From contig CANJDA010000014.1 in NCBI GenBank assembly GCA_947472705.1, forward strand, positions 1 to 23,971: a stretch of DNA of 23,971 nucleotides. Reading direction: 5' to 3'. Shown one piece after another: positions 14,799-23,516 of this stretch (its first letter is position 1; the number at the start of each line of letters is the position of its first letter). This DNA is from Flavobacteriaceae bacterium (GTDB lineage: Bacteria; Bacteroidota; Bacteroidia; Flavobacteriales; Flavobacteriaceae). The position numbers and the translations under genes are program-made. The notes beneath the pieces were generated by a model, which had not been told where the DNA came from, made no database searches, and saw nothing but the letters and a program-made list of their open reading frames with translations.

Positions 14799-15593
14799 AT
14801 GACTTACGAAGGGGTATTAACCAAAATGCAAACGGAACATTCGAATCCAATTCAATACTATTTGGTATTTGAGAATAGTTTTTTGAGTTTGAATCAATTG
14901 TTAGACAAATCACTCGAAATTAATTTTGTGGGTTACCAATGTTTGAATTGCGGGAAAAAGAAAAAGATTTTCCGTCAAGGTTTTTGCTACGACTGTTTCA
15001 TGAGTAGTGCAGCGGCTGGTGATTGGATTATGAAACCCGAATTAAGTACGGCACATCTTGATATTGAAGATCGCGATTTAGAATATGAAAAGAGAGTGCA
15101 ATTGCAACCCCATATTGTTTATTTGGCTTTATCAAGCGAAGTGAAAGTAGGGGTAACACGTAAAACACAAGTGCCCACTCGTTGGATTGATCAAGGAGCT
15201 ATTCAAGCCATTCCGATTGTTGAAGTTCCTAATCGTTACTTGGCTGGAATAACAGAAGTAGCTTTAAAAAGCCATTATGCTGATAAAACCAATTGGCAAA
15301 AAATGCTCAAAAATGATGTGCCTCAAGTAGATTTGTTAAAAGAAAAAGCAAGTTTGAAATACTTAATTCCAAAAGAGGTTCAGGAGTTTTACTATCCTGA
15401 TAAGGAAGATTTATATGAGTTGCATTATCCAGTATTACAATACCCAAGCAAAGTAAACAGTTTAAATTTAGACAAATTGCCTAACTTTTCAGGAAAGTTA
15501 ACGGGTGTTAAAGGACAATATTTGATGTTTGAAGATGGAACGGTTTTTAACGTCCGCACCTTTGAAGGCTATGTGGTTAAAATTAATATTTAA
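14799..15593 (+). CDS. DUF2797 protein: zinc ribbon plus possible GIY-YIG-like core
   Basis: A 264-residue soluble protein of unknown function. A Cys4 zinc-ribbon-like site has Cys48, Cys51, Cys63 and Cys66 (QCLNCGKKKKIF, GFCYDCF). The middle reads VYLAL (107-111), KVGVTR (116-121), PTRW with Arg128, then EVALKSHY with Glu153 and Asn165. The spacing of these is like the GIY-YIG nuclease signature (Tyr, K-x-G-x-T-x-R, Arg, Glu, Asn). The C-terminal 30 residues (GQYLMFEDGTVFNVR) resemble a small beta-barrel like the N-terminal segment. Family assignment is confident; a nucleic-acid-related activity is inferred from the motif pattern alone. It is transcribed alone. Confidence 0.85.
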   Translation: MTYEGVLTKMQTEHSNPIQYYLVFENSFLSLNQLLDKSLEINFVGYQCLNCGKKKKIFRQGFCYDCFMSSAAAGDWIMKPELSTAHLDIEDRDLEYEKRVQLQPHIVYLALSSEVKVGVTRKTQVPTRWIDQGAIQAIPIVEVPNRYLAGITEVALKSHYADKTNWQKMLKNDVPQVDLLKEKASLKYLIPKEVQEFYYPDKEDLYELHYPVLQYPSKVNSLNLDKLPNFSGKLTGVKGQYLMFEDGTVFNVRTFEGYVVKINI

Positions 15594-15597
15594 AAAG

Positions 15598-15625
15598 AAA
15601 CCCCTTTGATAAAGGGGTTTTAATT
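15598..15625. terminator. Bidirectional terminator between the DUF2797 and AsmA-like genes
   Basis: AAACCCCTTT (15598-15607) and AAAGGGGTTT (15611-15620) make a 10-pair stem. T-rich tracts follow on both strands, serving both convergent genes. Confidence 0.88.
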
Positions 15626-15626
15626 T

Positions 15627-18191
15627 TTAAGGTGTTTTCTTTTTATTGAACAAACCGTTTAGCAAATCTTTTGCTTGATTCACGGTGTTTTTTGTTTTGG
15701 TAGTGTCTTTTGATTTGGTGTTGTTATTGATAATGTCTTTGACGGAGTTAGCACCTTGATTTACTAATTTGTCTTTTTGTTGTTTAACCAAACTTGTAAC
15801 TAAAGCAGTTGTGGCTTGTTTCATGTCAGTAGATACTTTAGGATTACTGAAATTACCAGTAAGTATAGCATTAATTGGAACATTTTCTACTTTTTTGGCA
15901 TCAGCTGGTGATAATTTTGCCAATAAAGCATTGGCTTCTGTTCCTAAATATTTAGCAGGCACATCCAACTTCACGTTGTAATTCATGTTTTGATCAAAAC
16001 CGTGTGTTCCGCCAAAAGTTACTTTGATGTCTTGGTATTTGATGTCCAAAGGTTTAATAGTAACCTTTCCATCTTTAAATGTTAAAGCTGCTTTCAAATC
16101 GTTGAGGTTTAACTTTTTCAAATCCACAAAGTTTAATTTGTCATCCAAAGCAGTAAGCATAGTCGAATTGTTTGCATTTACTGTAGTCGAAAGTAATTGT
16201 CCTAATAAATCACCTGATAAACTGTTTAAATCGGGAGTCATTTCTTTGTCTTTCATATTCCCCGAAACTTTGATTTTGGAATTAAGTTTTCCATTAATAA
16301 CTCCAGCAATCGGCGCAATCTTTTTCATCATATCCAATTGAGTAAACGTTTGCGCAATGTCAACACCGTTCAATCCTAAATCCATGTTGAATTTCGAAAT
16401 CTTTTCTTTGGTTGAAACATCACCGTTGAATCCTATAGAGCCTCCAAAAATGTTCGTCTTCCCATTTTGAATTGTTACTTTTTGATCTTTGATTATGATT
16501 TTACCCGAAACCTCTTTTAAGGTTAGATTGTCATACAAAACCGTATTGGCTTTGGCGGTTAAACTACAGTTTAGGAAAGCTGGTATTTTCATTGGTTCGC
16601 TAGCTTTGGTATCTTTTTTTGCAGCCGTTTCTGTGGTCATAAAATCGTTTACGGCCAATTGATTCGAACTCAGATTGAAGTTTCCTTTTAACTCTTGATT
16701 TTTAAAGGCAAAGCCATAGAAATTTTCCAAAACACCATTTACAGCTAAATCACTTTTACCAGTAGTGGCGTTGAATTGTTTGAGGTTCACTCTGCTAGGG
16801 TCAAATGAAACTAAGGCTCTATTTATTTTCATAGTTTTGCCGTTTTCATCAGTATAATTAAAACCAGTTAAGTCAATCGTGCCAGCATTTTTGATTCGAG
16901 CATAATCACTTTTTTCAACTGATTGCATATCAAATTCTGTAGTCACATCAGCTTTTAAAATTCCAGTTAACGGTTTGTCTAATTTTACCGGATAAGCTTT
17001 GGTTAAATTCCCTAAGTTTATAGTTCCTTTTAAAGCGGCATTCACTAAGGCATTTGTAGCGATGTTTCTAATATTGGCTTTAGCATTAAAAACATCTTGA
17101 TCAATTTGAAATGATAGCTTGTCTAAGTTTACATAAGTGTCATTCATTAAACCAGTCTCGTTTATGATTTTGGTATCGATAATAATTTTTTGTACCGATT
17201 TAGGTAAGTTTGGATATTGAAACGAAGCATTATTAGAAGCAATAGCAATACTGAATTTAGGAACTGTAGTGTCTGAAAGTTGACCCTTTGCAAAACCAGA
17301 GACTGTAAAATCACCATTGGTTTTTACCTCTTTCAAGTTGCTTGAATATTTAGCGGGAATTAATCCTAAGAAGTTTTTAAATGATGAGGTTGGCGTTTTA
17401 AAAGTCAAATCATAATTTTGACCCGCATCAACCATTTGTATATAGCCATCAAATTCTAATGGCAATTCGTTAATCTTAGCTTTGTTTTCTTTAAAAGTAT
17501 ATTTGCTATTTTCTAAGTCAATACCTAAAATAGCATCTAATGACACGGCTACATTATTCATATAGTTTACTTTGTCCATGTCAAGAGAAACTTTTGTGGT
17601 AGTTTTAGTAACTAAATCCAATTTTGAAGCAGCGAAATCTCCAGTTCCTTCATGATTGATACTGTCTAAAACCATTTTAATTTTTGACTTTTCATCGTAG
17701 TATTTGAACTTGAAATTCTCAACAGAGTATTCTTTTATTTTAAGTGAAAGTGGTTTGCTTTTGCTGTCATCTTCTTTGCCTTTATCTTTCAATGCGATGT
17801 CAAAATTTCCAACACCATCTTTGTTGAATATGATATTAATCAAACCGTTTTTAGAAGAAATCCCATCAATATTCATGGGTTCGTTATCGCCTTTGAATAA
17901 TTCTTTGATAGACATTTTTAAATTCAATTCGTCAAAGGCTACCAAAGTATCTCCGGCAAAAGGAGCTTTGTTAATAATAGAAAGCTTTTCAACCGTTACA
18001 CTTGCGTTAGGGAAGTTTTTAAACAAACTCAAATCGGCATCGGCGAAAGCTACTTTGGCGTCCACTTTTTCATTGATGGCGGTCAAAATTTTAGCTTTGA
18101 TTTGATCTTTAAAGAAATACGGAATGGCGAATGCTGAAACAACTAACAACAATAAAACGATTCCAACAATTTTCAAGATTTTCTTTAACAT
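15627..18191 (-). CDS. AsmA-like envelope protein
   Basis: An 854-residue protein with an N-terminal membrane anchor (about 5-27, IVGIVLLLLVVSAFAIPYFF) followed by the AsmA-type start (IKAKILTAINEKVDAKVAFADADLSLFKNFPNASVTVEKLSI) and a very long periplasmic region of repeated beta-strands. The AsmA_2-like C-terminal part runs to about residue 790, then a low-complexity Lys/Asn/Thr tail. AsmA-like proteins are bridge-type lipid-transfer proteins between the two membranes in other Gram-negative bacteria; the same role in Bacteroidota is inferred. It stands alone, with a TATTTTTG promoter element upstream and a strong terminator. Confidence 0.9.
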   Translation of the reverse strand: MLKKILKIVGIVLLLLVVSAFAIPYFFKDQIKAKILTAINEKVDAKVAFADADLSLFKNFPNASVTVEKLSIINKAPFAGDTLVAFDELNLKMSIKELFKGDNEPMNIDGISSKNGLINIIFNKDGVGNFDIALKDKGKEDDSKSKPLSLKIKEYSVENFKFKYYDEKSKIKMVLDSINHEGTGDFAASKLDLVTKTTTKVSLDMDKVNYMNNVAVSLDAILGIDLENSKYTFKENKAKINELPLEFDGYIQMVDAGQNYDLTFKTPTSSFKNFLGLIPAKYSSNLKEVKTNGDFTVSGFAKGQLSDTTVPKFSIAIASNNASFQYPNLPKSVQKIIIDTKIINETGLMNDTYVNLDKLSFQIDQDVFNAKANIRNIATNALVNAALKGTINLGNLTKAYPVKLDKPLTGILKADVTTEFDMQSVEKSDYARIKNAGTIDLTGFNYTDENGKTMKINRALVSFDPSRVNLKQFNATTGKSDLAVNGVLENFYGFAFKNQELKGNFNLSSNQLAVNDFMTTETAAKKDTKASEPMKIPAFLNCSLTAKANTVLYDNLTLKEVSGKIIIKDQKVTIQNGKTNIFGGSIGFNGDVSTKEKISKFNMDLGLNGVDIAQTFTQLDMMKKIAPIAGVINGKLNSKIKVSGNMKDKEMTPDLNSLSGDLLGQLLSTTVNANNSTMLTALDDKLNFVDLKKLNLNDLKAALTFKDGKVTIKPLDIKYQDIKVTFGGTHGFDQNMNYNVKLDVPAKYLGTEANALLAKLSPADAKKVENVPINAILTGNFSNPKVSTDMKQATTALVTSLVKQQKDKLVNQGANSVKDIINNNTKSKDTTKTKNTVNQAKDLLNGLFNKKKTP

Positions 18192-18223
18192 GATAAGATA
18201 GATTTAGTTACGCTTCGGTTTAG

Positions 18224-18231
18224 CAAAAATA
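18224..18231 (-). promoter_or_regulatory. Promoter -7 element for the AsmA-like gene
   Basis: TATTTTTG on the minus strand, 33 bases before the ATG, matches TAnnTTTG; a CTG sits at the -33 position 20 bases upstream. The remaining part of the 178-base divergent gap should hold the folK-dNK promoter, for which I see only partial matches. Confidence 0.55.
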
Positions 18232-18369
18232 ATGCCTTTTGGTGATAGAAGCAGTATTATTTATAGAAGTTTTATGATTTTAAAGGCTATCAACTGTTGA
18301 GAAAATGTTATTAACAGTCTGTTGGTTTTTGCTTTTATTCTAAAATAGTTTTAGTTAATTTGTGCTTCC

Positions 18370-19506
18370 ATGAAAAAGCAGCATCAAGTCATTTTATCAT
18401 TAGGCACCAATCAAGGTAATCGTCTCGAAAACATAGAGCGTTGCTTAGTTAGTTTGCATAATGAAATTGGAACAATAATTAGAGTTTCTAAACTTTATGA
18501 AACACCCTCATGGGGTTTTGAAAGCGAGAATTTTTACAATTGTGCTGTGATTATGAATACCCATAAATCAGCGCATCAAATTTTGGAAGAAGTGTTGCTG
18601 CTTGAAGAGGCTTTGGGAAGAATTCGAGAAGACAAAGAAGGTTATCAAGCCCGAATTATCGATATAGATGTAATTGCTTTTGATGAAGAAATTATTGCTT
18701 CTGATAAGTTACAAGTGCCCCATCCCGAAATGCAAAACAGACTTTTTGTTTTGTTGCCAATGAAAGATTTGAATTTAGATTGGCGTCACCCAATTTTGCA
18801 AAAATATTTACATGAATTGTTGGTGCTTTCAGAAGATAAAAGTAATTGTAAGGTGGTTCAAAATCTTGAAATTCCTATTGCAAAAATCAAGTTAGACCAC
18901 TTTAATTATATTGCGATAGAAGGGAATATAGGAGCAGGGAAAACAACTTTAACCAATAAATTGGCCGAAGATTTTAATGCAAAAACAGTTTTAGAACGAT
19001 TTGCCGATAACCCGTTTTTGCCCAAGTTTTATGAAGATCAAAGTCGGTATGCCTTTCCGTTGGAAATGTCTTTTTTGGCTGATAGGTACCAACAAATATC
19101 TGATGATTTAGCGCAGTTTGATTTGTTTAAAGACTTCATCGTTGCCGATTATCATATTTTTAAATCCTTGATTTTTGCTAAAGTTACTTTGGCTGAAGAT
19201 GAATTTCGATTATACAAAACTATGTTTGATATTATATACAAAGAAATGCCGAAGCCCGATTTGTATATTTATTTATATCAAAGTACCGAACGTCTTTTGA
19301 AAAACATTAAAGAACGAGGGAGAAGCTATGAACAGGAAATTCCAGCGGAGTATTTAGAAAAAATTAATAGCGGTTATTTGGATTACATCAAATCTCAAAA
19401 GGACTTGAATGTGTTAATTATTGATGTGACCAACAGAGATTTCTTGAATCAACAAGACGATTATGTTTTTGTTTTAGAAGAAATACGAAATAAAATTTCT
19501 AATTAG
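18370..19506 (+). CDS. folK: Fused HPPK (FolK) and deoxynucleoside kinase
   Basis: A 378-residue two-domain protein. Residues 1-160 are 6-hydroxymethyl-7,8-dihydropterin pyrophosphokinase of folate synthesis (ILSLGTNQGNRLENIERCL, KLYETPSWGFESENFYNCA, ALGRIREDKEGYQARIIDIDV, VPHPEMQNRLFVLLPM). Residues 175-378 are a deoxynucleoside kinase: P-loop GNIGAGKTT (185-193), ERFADNPFLPKFY, ADRYQQ, DYHIFKSLIFAKVTL, and an LID-like KERGRSYEQEI. The linker is only about 15-20 residues. It is one continuous reading frame with intact motifs in both halves, so not a frameshift join. Fusions of this kind occur in Bacteroidota. The 3' end overlaps the convergent methyltransferase gene by 4 bases. Confidence 0.94.
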   Translation: MKKQHQVILSLGTNQGNRLENIERCLVSLHNEIGTIIRVSKLYETPSWGFESENFYNCAVIMNTHKSAHQILEEVLLLEEALGRIREDKEGYQARIIDIDVIAFDEEIIASDKLQVPHPEMQNRLFVLLPMKDLNLDWRHPILQKYLHELLVLSEDKSNCKVVQNLEIPIAKIKLDHFNYIAIEGNIGAGKTTLTNKLAEDFNAKTVLERFADNPFLPKFYEDQSRYAFPLEMSFLADRYQQISDDLAQFDLFKDFIVADYHIFKSLIFAKVTLAEDEFRLYKTMFDIIYKEMPKPDLYIYLYQSTERLLKNIKERGRSYEQEIPAEYLEKINSGYLDYIKSQKDLNVLIIDVTNRDFLNQQDDYVFVLEEIRNKISN

Positions 19507-20033
19507 TAGTTCATTTTTTGAAACAAATCCCAAACCACAATTCCTGCACTTACCGAAATATTTAAGGAGTGTTTGGTTCCCAATTGTGGTATTTCAATAG
19601 ATCCCTCACATATTTCGATGGCTTTTTGGGAAACACCATACACCTCGTTCCCAAAAACTAAAGCATATTTTTTGGTTTTATCAATAGTAAAGTCTTGAAG
19701 AAAAATAGCATTCTCAACTTGTTCTATGGCAAAAACCGAATAGTTTTCTATTTTCAACATTTCGATTACATCAGTAACTTCTTTCTGATATTCCCAAACT
19801 ACGGTTTCTGTAGCTCCCAATGCCGTTTTGTGGATTTCCTTATTGGGAGGAACTGCAGTGATGCCACATAAATAAATTTTTTCAATCAAAAAAGCATCGG
19901 CAGTACGAAATACGGAACCTATGTTGTGTAGGCTTCTGATATCATCAAGAATAATAATGATTGACGTTTTTTCGGCTTCTTTAAAATCGGTAACCGATTT
20001 TCTTTGCAATTCTTTATTTTCGAGCTTTCGCAT
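19503..20033 (-). CDS. SpoU/TrmH-family RNA 2'-O-methyltransferase
   Basis: A 176-residue knotted (SPOUT) methyltransferase. The three motifs are visible: motif 1 in LHNIGSVFRTADAFLIEKIYL, motif 2 in YALVFGNEVYGVS, and motif 3 in IPQLGTKHSLNISVSAGIVV, which forms the S-adenosylmethionine-binding knot. It has no N-terminal RNA-binding extension, so it is a minimal SpoU-type enzyme; 2'-O-ribose methylation of tRNA or rRNA is expected but the position is not predictable. Its stop codon overlaps the folK-dNK stop, leaving no room for a terminator between them. A TATCTTTG promoter element lies upstream. Confidence 0.93.
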   Translation of the reverse strand: MRKLENKELQRKSVTDFKEAEKTSIIIILDDIRSLHNIGSVFRTADAFLIEKIYLCGITAVPPNKEIHKTALGATETVVWEYQKEVTDVIEMLKIENYSVFAIEQVENAIFLQDFTIDKTKKYALVFGNEVYGVSQKAIEICEGSIEIPQLGTKHSLNISVSAGIVVWDLFQKMNY

Positions 20034-20078
20034 TACTTTCTTTTATTATATAAAGTTTGACCTATCGGTCTTGAGTGG

Positions 20079-20086
20079 CAAAGATA
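20079..20086 (-). promoter_or_regulatory. Promoter -7 element for the SpoU methyltransferase
   Basis: TATCTTTG on the minus strand fits TAnnTTTG, 45 bases before the ATG. The leader between them contains GACC-N4-GGTC (20059-20070), an imperfect palindrome. Confidence 0.5.
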
Positions 20087-20089
20087 TTC

Positions 20090-20116
20090 AAAAAAAAAAT
20101 CCCGAATGAATCGGGA
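20090..20116 (-). terminator. Terminator of the DUF1573 gene
   Basis: On the minus strand TCCCGA and TCGGGA pair around a 5-base loop and are followed by a run of nine or more Ts. It lies 27 bases after the DUF1573 stop and just before the methyltransferase promoter, separating the two genes. Confidence 0.8.
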
Positions 20117-20143
20117 CTTTTCTGAATTTATAATTACTTATAA

Positions 20144-20614
20144 TTAGCTTTTCGTTGGAGCAGTTCCTTCAGCTGGAGCATCTGGTAATACGTTTCCTTT
20201 GATTGTAAGAACTTTAGTTTCTTGACCAACAGCGTTAGATTTTACAGTTACAGTTTTAGTAAATTGACCTACTCTGTCTGTAGCATAGTGTACTTTAATA
20301 ACACCTTTTTCTCCTGGTTGGATTGGTTTTTCAGGTTTAGTTGGTACTGTACAACCACATGATCCTTGAGTGCTTTCAATAACTAACGGTTTGTTTCCGT
20401 TGTTAGTAAGAACGAATTCTCTTGTTCCTTCTGCATTGTGTTGAATAGTACCGTAATCGATAGTTTCATTTTCGTAAACCATCCCAGCTCCGTCAACTTT
20501 AGGAGTTTCTACTTTAGCTGGAGTTTCTTTTTTTGCAGGAGCTTTTTTAGCTTGAGCGTTTGAAGCTGTAACACCAAAAACAGTAATAGCAGCTAATAAA
20601 ATTATTCTTTTCAT
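20144..20614 (-). CDS. Secreted DUF1573 protein
   Basis: A 156-residue exported protein: signal peptide MKRIILLAAITVFGVTASNA, a Lys/Pro/Ala-rich linker (residues 22-42), then an Ig-like DUF1573 domain (about 45-145) with the hallmark SCGCTVPTKPEKPIQPGEKGVIKV region (cysteines in CGC) and the strands REFVLTNNGNKPLVIES and GQFTKTVTVKSNA. The tail is short and Pro/Thr-rich. Such proteins are abundant in Bacteroidota and believed to be envelope-located; no molecular function is known. It is a single-gene unit with its own promoter and terminator. Its codon usage looks more biased than its neighbours (repeated CCT, GCT, GTT), which would suit high expression, but this was judged by eye. Confidence 0.9.
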   Translation of the reverse strand: MKRIILLAAITVFGVTASNAQAKKAPAKKETPAKVETPKVDGAGMVYENETIDYGTIQHNAEGTREFVLTNNGNKPLVIESTQGSCGCTVPTKPEKPIQPGEKGVIKVHYATDRVGQFTKTVTVKSNAVGQETKVLTIKGNVLPDAPAEGTAPTKS

Positions 20615-20640
20615 TTTTTAAAGTTTTAAAGTTTATGAAG

Positions 20641-20648
20641 CAAATCTA
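20641..20648 (-). promoter_or_regulatory. Promoter -7 element for the DUF1573 gene
   Basis: TAGATTTG on the minus strand, 26 bases before the ATG, matches TAnnTTTG. The -33 position has no clear TTG. Confidence 0.55.
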
Positions 20649-20767
20649 TCTAAAAAATAAAACCATCGTGTTTTTTTTATCTTAATATTAAATTAATTTT
20701 TTTTCAGCGAACTATTCACGGCAAAATATTTTAAATTCGCTTTCTCATAAATATAAAACGGAACCCA

Positions 20768-23374
20768 TTGTCAGCCAAAGAAAATCAAGCCAAGGAAACT
20801 CCTTTAATGAAACAATACAACGAGATAAAAAGAAAATATCCCGATGCGTGTTTGTTGTTTAGAGTAGGAGATTTTTATGAAACATTTGGTGAAGATGCAG
20901 TTAGAGCGTCCAAGATTCTTGGAATAGTTTTGACAAAAAGGGGTGCTGGCTCAGAGACAGAGACGGCATTAGCTGGATTTCCACATCATTCTTTGAATAC
21001 TTATTTGCCAAAATTGGTTAAAGCTGGACTAAGAGTGGCTATTTGCGATCAATTAGAAGATCCGAAAATGACCAAAACAATTGTAAAACGTGGTGTTACT
21101 GAATTAGTAACTCCAGGAGTCGCGATGAATGATGAGGTCTTGCATTCAAAATCAAATAATTTTTTGGCATCAATTTATTTTGGAAAAAGGCAATTAGGTA
21201 TTGCTTTCTTAGACGTTTCTACCGGTGAATTTTTAACGGCACAAGGCAATGAGGAGTACATTGATAAATTGTTGCAGAATTTTGTTCCAAGTGAAATTTT
21301 GATTCAAAAGAATAATAAAGCACAATTCAAAGAAATTTTTGGTGAAGATTTTAATGTATTTTATATAGAAGATTGGGTATATAAAGAAGATTATGCTCAG
21401 GAAACCTTAATGAATCATTTTCAAACAAAATCCCTAAAAGGTTTTGGTATTGATGAATTAGCAGACGGGATTATTGCATCTGGAGCAATTTTATATTATT
21501 TATCAGAAACTCAACATAACAAAATACAACACATAACAAACATTCAACGCATAGCCGAAGATGCTTATGTGTGGATGGATCGTTTTACGATCCGAAATTT
21601 AGAATTGTATCATAGCGTTTCTCAAAATGCTGTAACCCTTTTGGATGTTATTGATAGAACACTATCTCCTATGGGATCTAGATTGTTGAAACGTTGGTTG
21701 GCTTTACCATTAAAAGATAGCGATAAGATAAGAAGCCGACATGAAGTGGTTTCTTATTTAAAAGAAAATCAAGAAATCCTTCAAAACATTCAATATCAAA
21801 TCAAGCAAATATCTGATTTAGAGCGTTTGATATCAAAAGTCGCAACAGGAAAAATTTCACCACGCGAAGTAATTTATTTAAAAGAATCATTAGATGCTAT
21901 TATTCCGATTAAATCAATTGCATTAGAAAGCAAACAAGAAGAGGTTCGTGTTATTGGCGATAGCTTACACGCTTGTGATTTATTGCGTGAAAAAATAAAA
22001 ACCACTCTTAATCAAGAGGCGCCAGTAGCCATCGCAAAAGGCAATGCAATTGCAACAGGAGTTCATGTAGAATTGGATGAATTGCGAAACATTGCATTCT
22101 CTGGAAAAGAGTTTTTGGAAGGTATAGAAAAAAGAGAATCTGAAAGAACTGGAATTTCTTCATTAAAAATTTCTTTTAATAATGTGTTTGGCTACTATAT
22201 AGAAGTTAGAAACACCCATAAAGATAAAGTTCCGGCAGAATGGATTAGAAAGCAAACTTTAGTAAATGCAGAACGTTATATCACCGAGGAGTTAAAAGAA
22301 TACGAGACAAAAATATTAGGAGCCGAAGAGAAAATACATCAGATTGAAAGCCAACTGTTCGAACAATTAGTGATTTGGATTGGAACCTATATTAAACCTG
22401 TGCAGTTGAATGCCAATTTGGTAGCGCAATTAGATTGCTTAATGTCATTTGCACAATTAGCGATAGAGAATAACTACGTTTGCCCAATTTTAGATGATAC
22501 TTTCGAATTAGAAATCACTAATGGTCGCCACCCAGTCATCGAAAAACAACTGCCTGTTGGTGTTCCTTATGTTGCTAATGATGTTTTTCTAGATAGGGAT
22601 ACTCAGCAACTGATTATGATTACAGGACCAAATATGTCTGGTAAATCAGCTATTTTAAGACAAACAGCATTGATTGTGTTATTGGCACAAATGGGAAGTT
22701 TTGTGCCAGCTGAAAAAGTAAGGATGGGAGTAGTAGATAAAATATTTACTCGAGTTGGTGCTAGCGATAACATTTCAATGGGTGAATCTACTTTTATGGT
22801 GGAAATGAATGAAACTGCTTCTATTCTTAATAATATTTCCGATAGAAGTTTGGTGTTATTAGATGAAATTGGTAGAGGTACTAGCACGTATGATGGAATT
22901 TCAATAGCATGGGCAATAGCCGAGTTTTTACATGAAAATCCAGCTCGACCAAAAACGTTATTTGCTACTCATTATCATGAATTGAATGAAATGAGTGAAT
23001 TACTGCCTAGAATACAGAATTATAATGTTTCGGTAAAAGAACTTAAGGATACTGTTCTGTTTATTAGAAAATTAGTAAAAGGTGGAAGTGCTCACAGCTT
23101 TGGTATTCATGTCGCAAAAATGGCTGGTATGCCACAGATGGTAATTCAAAAAGCACAAAAACTTTTAAAGAAGTTAGAAAAAAATCATTCTAGTGATGCT
23201 CTTAATACGATTAAATCTTCTAAAGATGAAATGCAACTTAATATTTTCAATATGGATGATCCTTTATTGGAAGAAATTCGGGAAGATATATTGAATTTAG
23301 ATATTAATACTTTGACTCCCGTAGAAGCTTTAATGAAGTTAAATGAACTGAAAAGAATGTTGTTAAAAAAATAA
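20768..23374 (+). CDS. mutS: DNA mismatch repair protein MutS
   Basis: Recognises mismatches and small loops and starts repair with MutL. The 868-residue protein has the mismatch-binding motif Phe36-Tyr37-Glu38 (VGDFYETFGED), connector, core and clamp domains, Walker A GPNMSGKS (620-627), Walker B with Asp699-Glu700 (LVLLDEIGRGTSTYDG), and the FATHYHEL switch. The start is TTG at 20768: it includes the conserved lead-in KETPLMKQYNEIK and puts the Phe-x-Glu at 36-38, the same positions as in E. coli. The first ATG (residue 14) would remove part of that lead-in, and no in-frame ATG lies close upstream. The C-terminus (LNLDINTLTPVEALMKLNEL) is the usual MutS tail helix. Confidence 0.97.
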   Translation: MSAKENQAKETPLMKQYNEIKRKYPDACLLFRVGDFYETFGEDAVRASKILGIVLTKRGAGSETETALAGFPHHSLNTYLPKLVKAGLRVAICDQLEDPKMTKTIVKRGVTELVTPGVAMNDEVLHSKSNNFLASIYFGKRQLGIAFLDVSTGEFLTAQGNEEYIDKLLQNFVPSEILIQKNNKAQFKEIFGEDFNVFYIEDWVYKEDYAQETLMNHFQTKSLKGFGIDELADGIIASGAILYYLSETQHNKIQHITNIQRIAEDAYVWMDRFTIRNLELYHSVSQNAVTLLDVIDRTLSPMGSRLLKRWLALPLKDSDKIRSRHEVVSYLKENQEILQNIQYQIKQISDLERLISKVATGKISPREVIYLKESLDAIIPIKSIALESKQEEVRVIGDSLHACDLLREKIKTTLNQEAPVAIAKGNAIATGVHVELDELRNIAFSGKEFLEGIEKRESERTGISSLKISFNNVFGYYIEVRNTHKDKVPAEWIRKQTLVNAERYITEELKEYETKILGAEEKIHQIESQLFEQLVIWIGTYIKPVQLNANLVAQLDCLMSFAQLAIENNYVCPILDDTFELEITNGRHPVIEKQLPVGVPYVANDVFLDRDTQQLIMITGPNMSGKSAILRQTALIVLLAQMGSFVPAEKVRMGVVDKIFTRVGASDNISMGESTFMVEMNETASILNNISDRSLVLLDEIGRGTSTYDGISIAWAIAEFLHENPARPKTLFATHYHELNEMSELLPRIQNYNVSVKELKDTVLFIRKLVKGGSAHSFGIHVAKMAGMPQMVIQKAQKLLKKLEKNHSSDALNTIKSSKDEMQLNIFNMDDPLLEEIREDILNLDINTLTPVEALMKLNELKRMLLKK

Positions 23375-23393
23375 TGTTCATTGCTTGATTTTA

Positions 23394-23415
23394 CTAATCA
23401 ACGAATTAGATTTTT
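23394..23415 (+). terminator. Weak candidate terminator of mutS
   Basis: CTAAT (23394-23398) and ATTAG (23405-23409) form a 5-pair, AT-only-closed hairpin followed by TTTTT. It is the only candidate between mutS and the tRNA promoter, and it is weak. Confidence 0.3.
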
Positions 23416-23439
23416 CAAAAAGTTTTTTTCAAAAAAAGG

Positions 23440-23470
23440 TTTGTATTATTCAATTTTAATATTACATTTG
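23440..23470 (+). promoter_or_regulatory. Consensus promoter of the tRNA unit
   Basis: TTTG at 23440-23443 and TACATTTG at 23463-23470 are separated by exactly 19 bases, a full match to the Bacteroidota housekeeping promoter (TTTG/TAnnTTTG). The start site would be about 23477, some 40 bases before the first tRNA. Confidence 0.85.
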
Positions 23471-23516
23471 CATCCGCATTAAAGCACAAGTTGCTTGTTC
23501 TTTTATAAAACGAATT

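Noticed and set aside
15769..18105. Several plus-strand open frames inside the AsmA-like gene
   Set aside because: They are antisense shadows of a long gene with coherent domain structure; none resembles a known protein.
18370..19506. FolK-dNK fusion as a sequencing or assembly artefact
   Set aside because: The frame is continuous with no stop or compression site at the join, both domains are complete, and similar fusions are known in the phylum.
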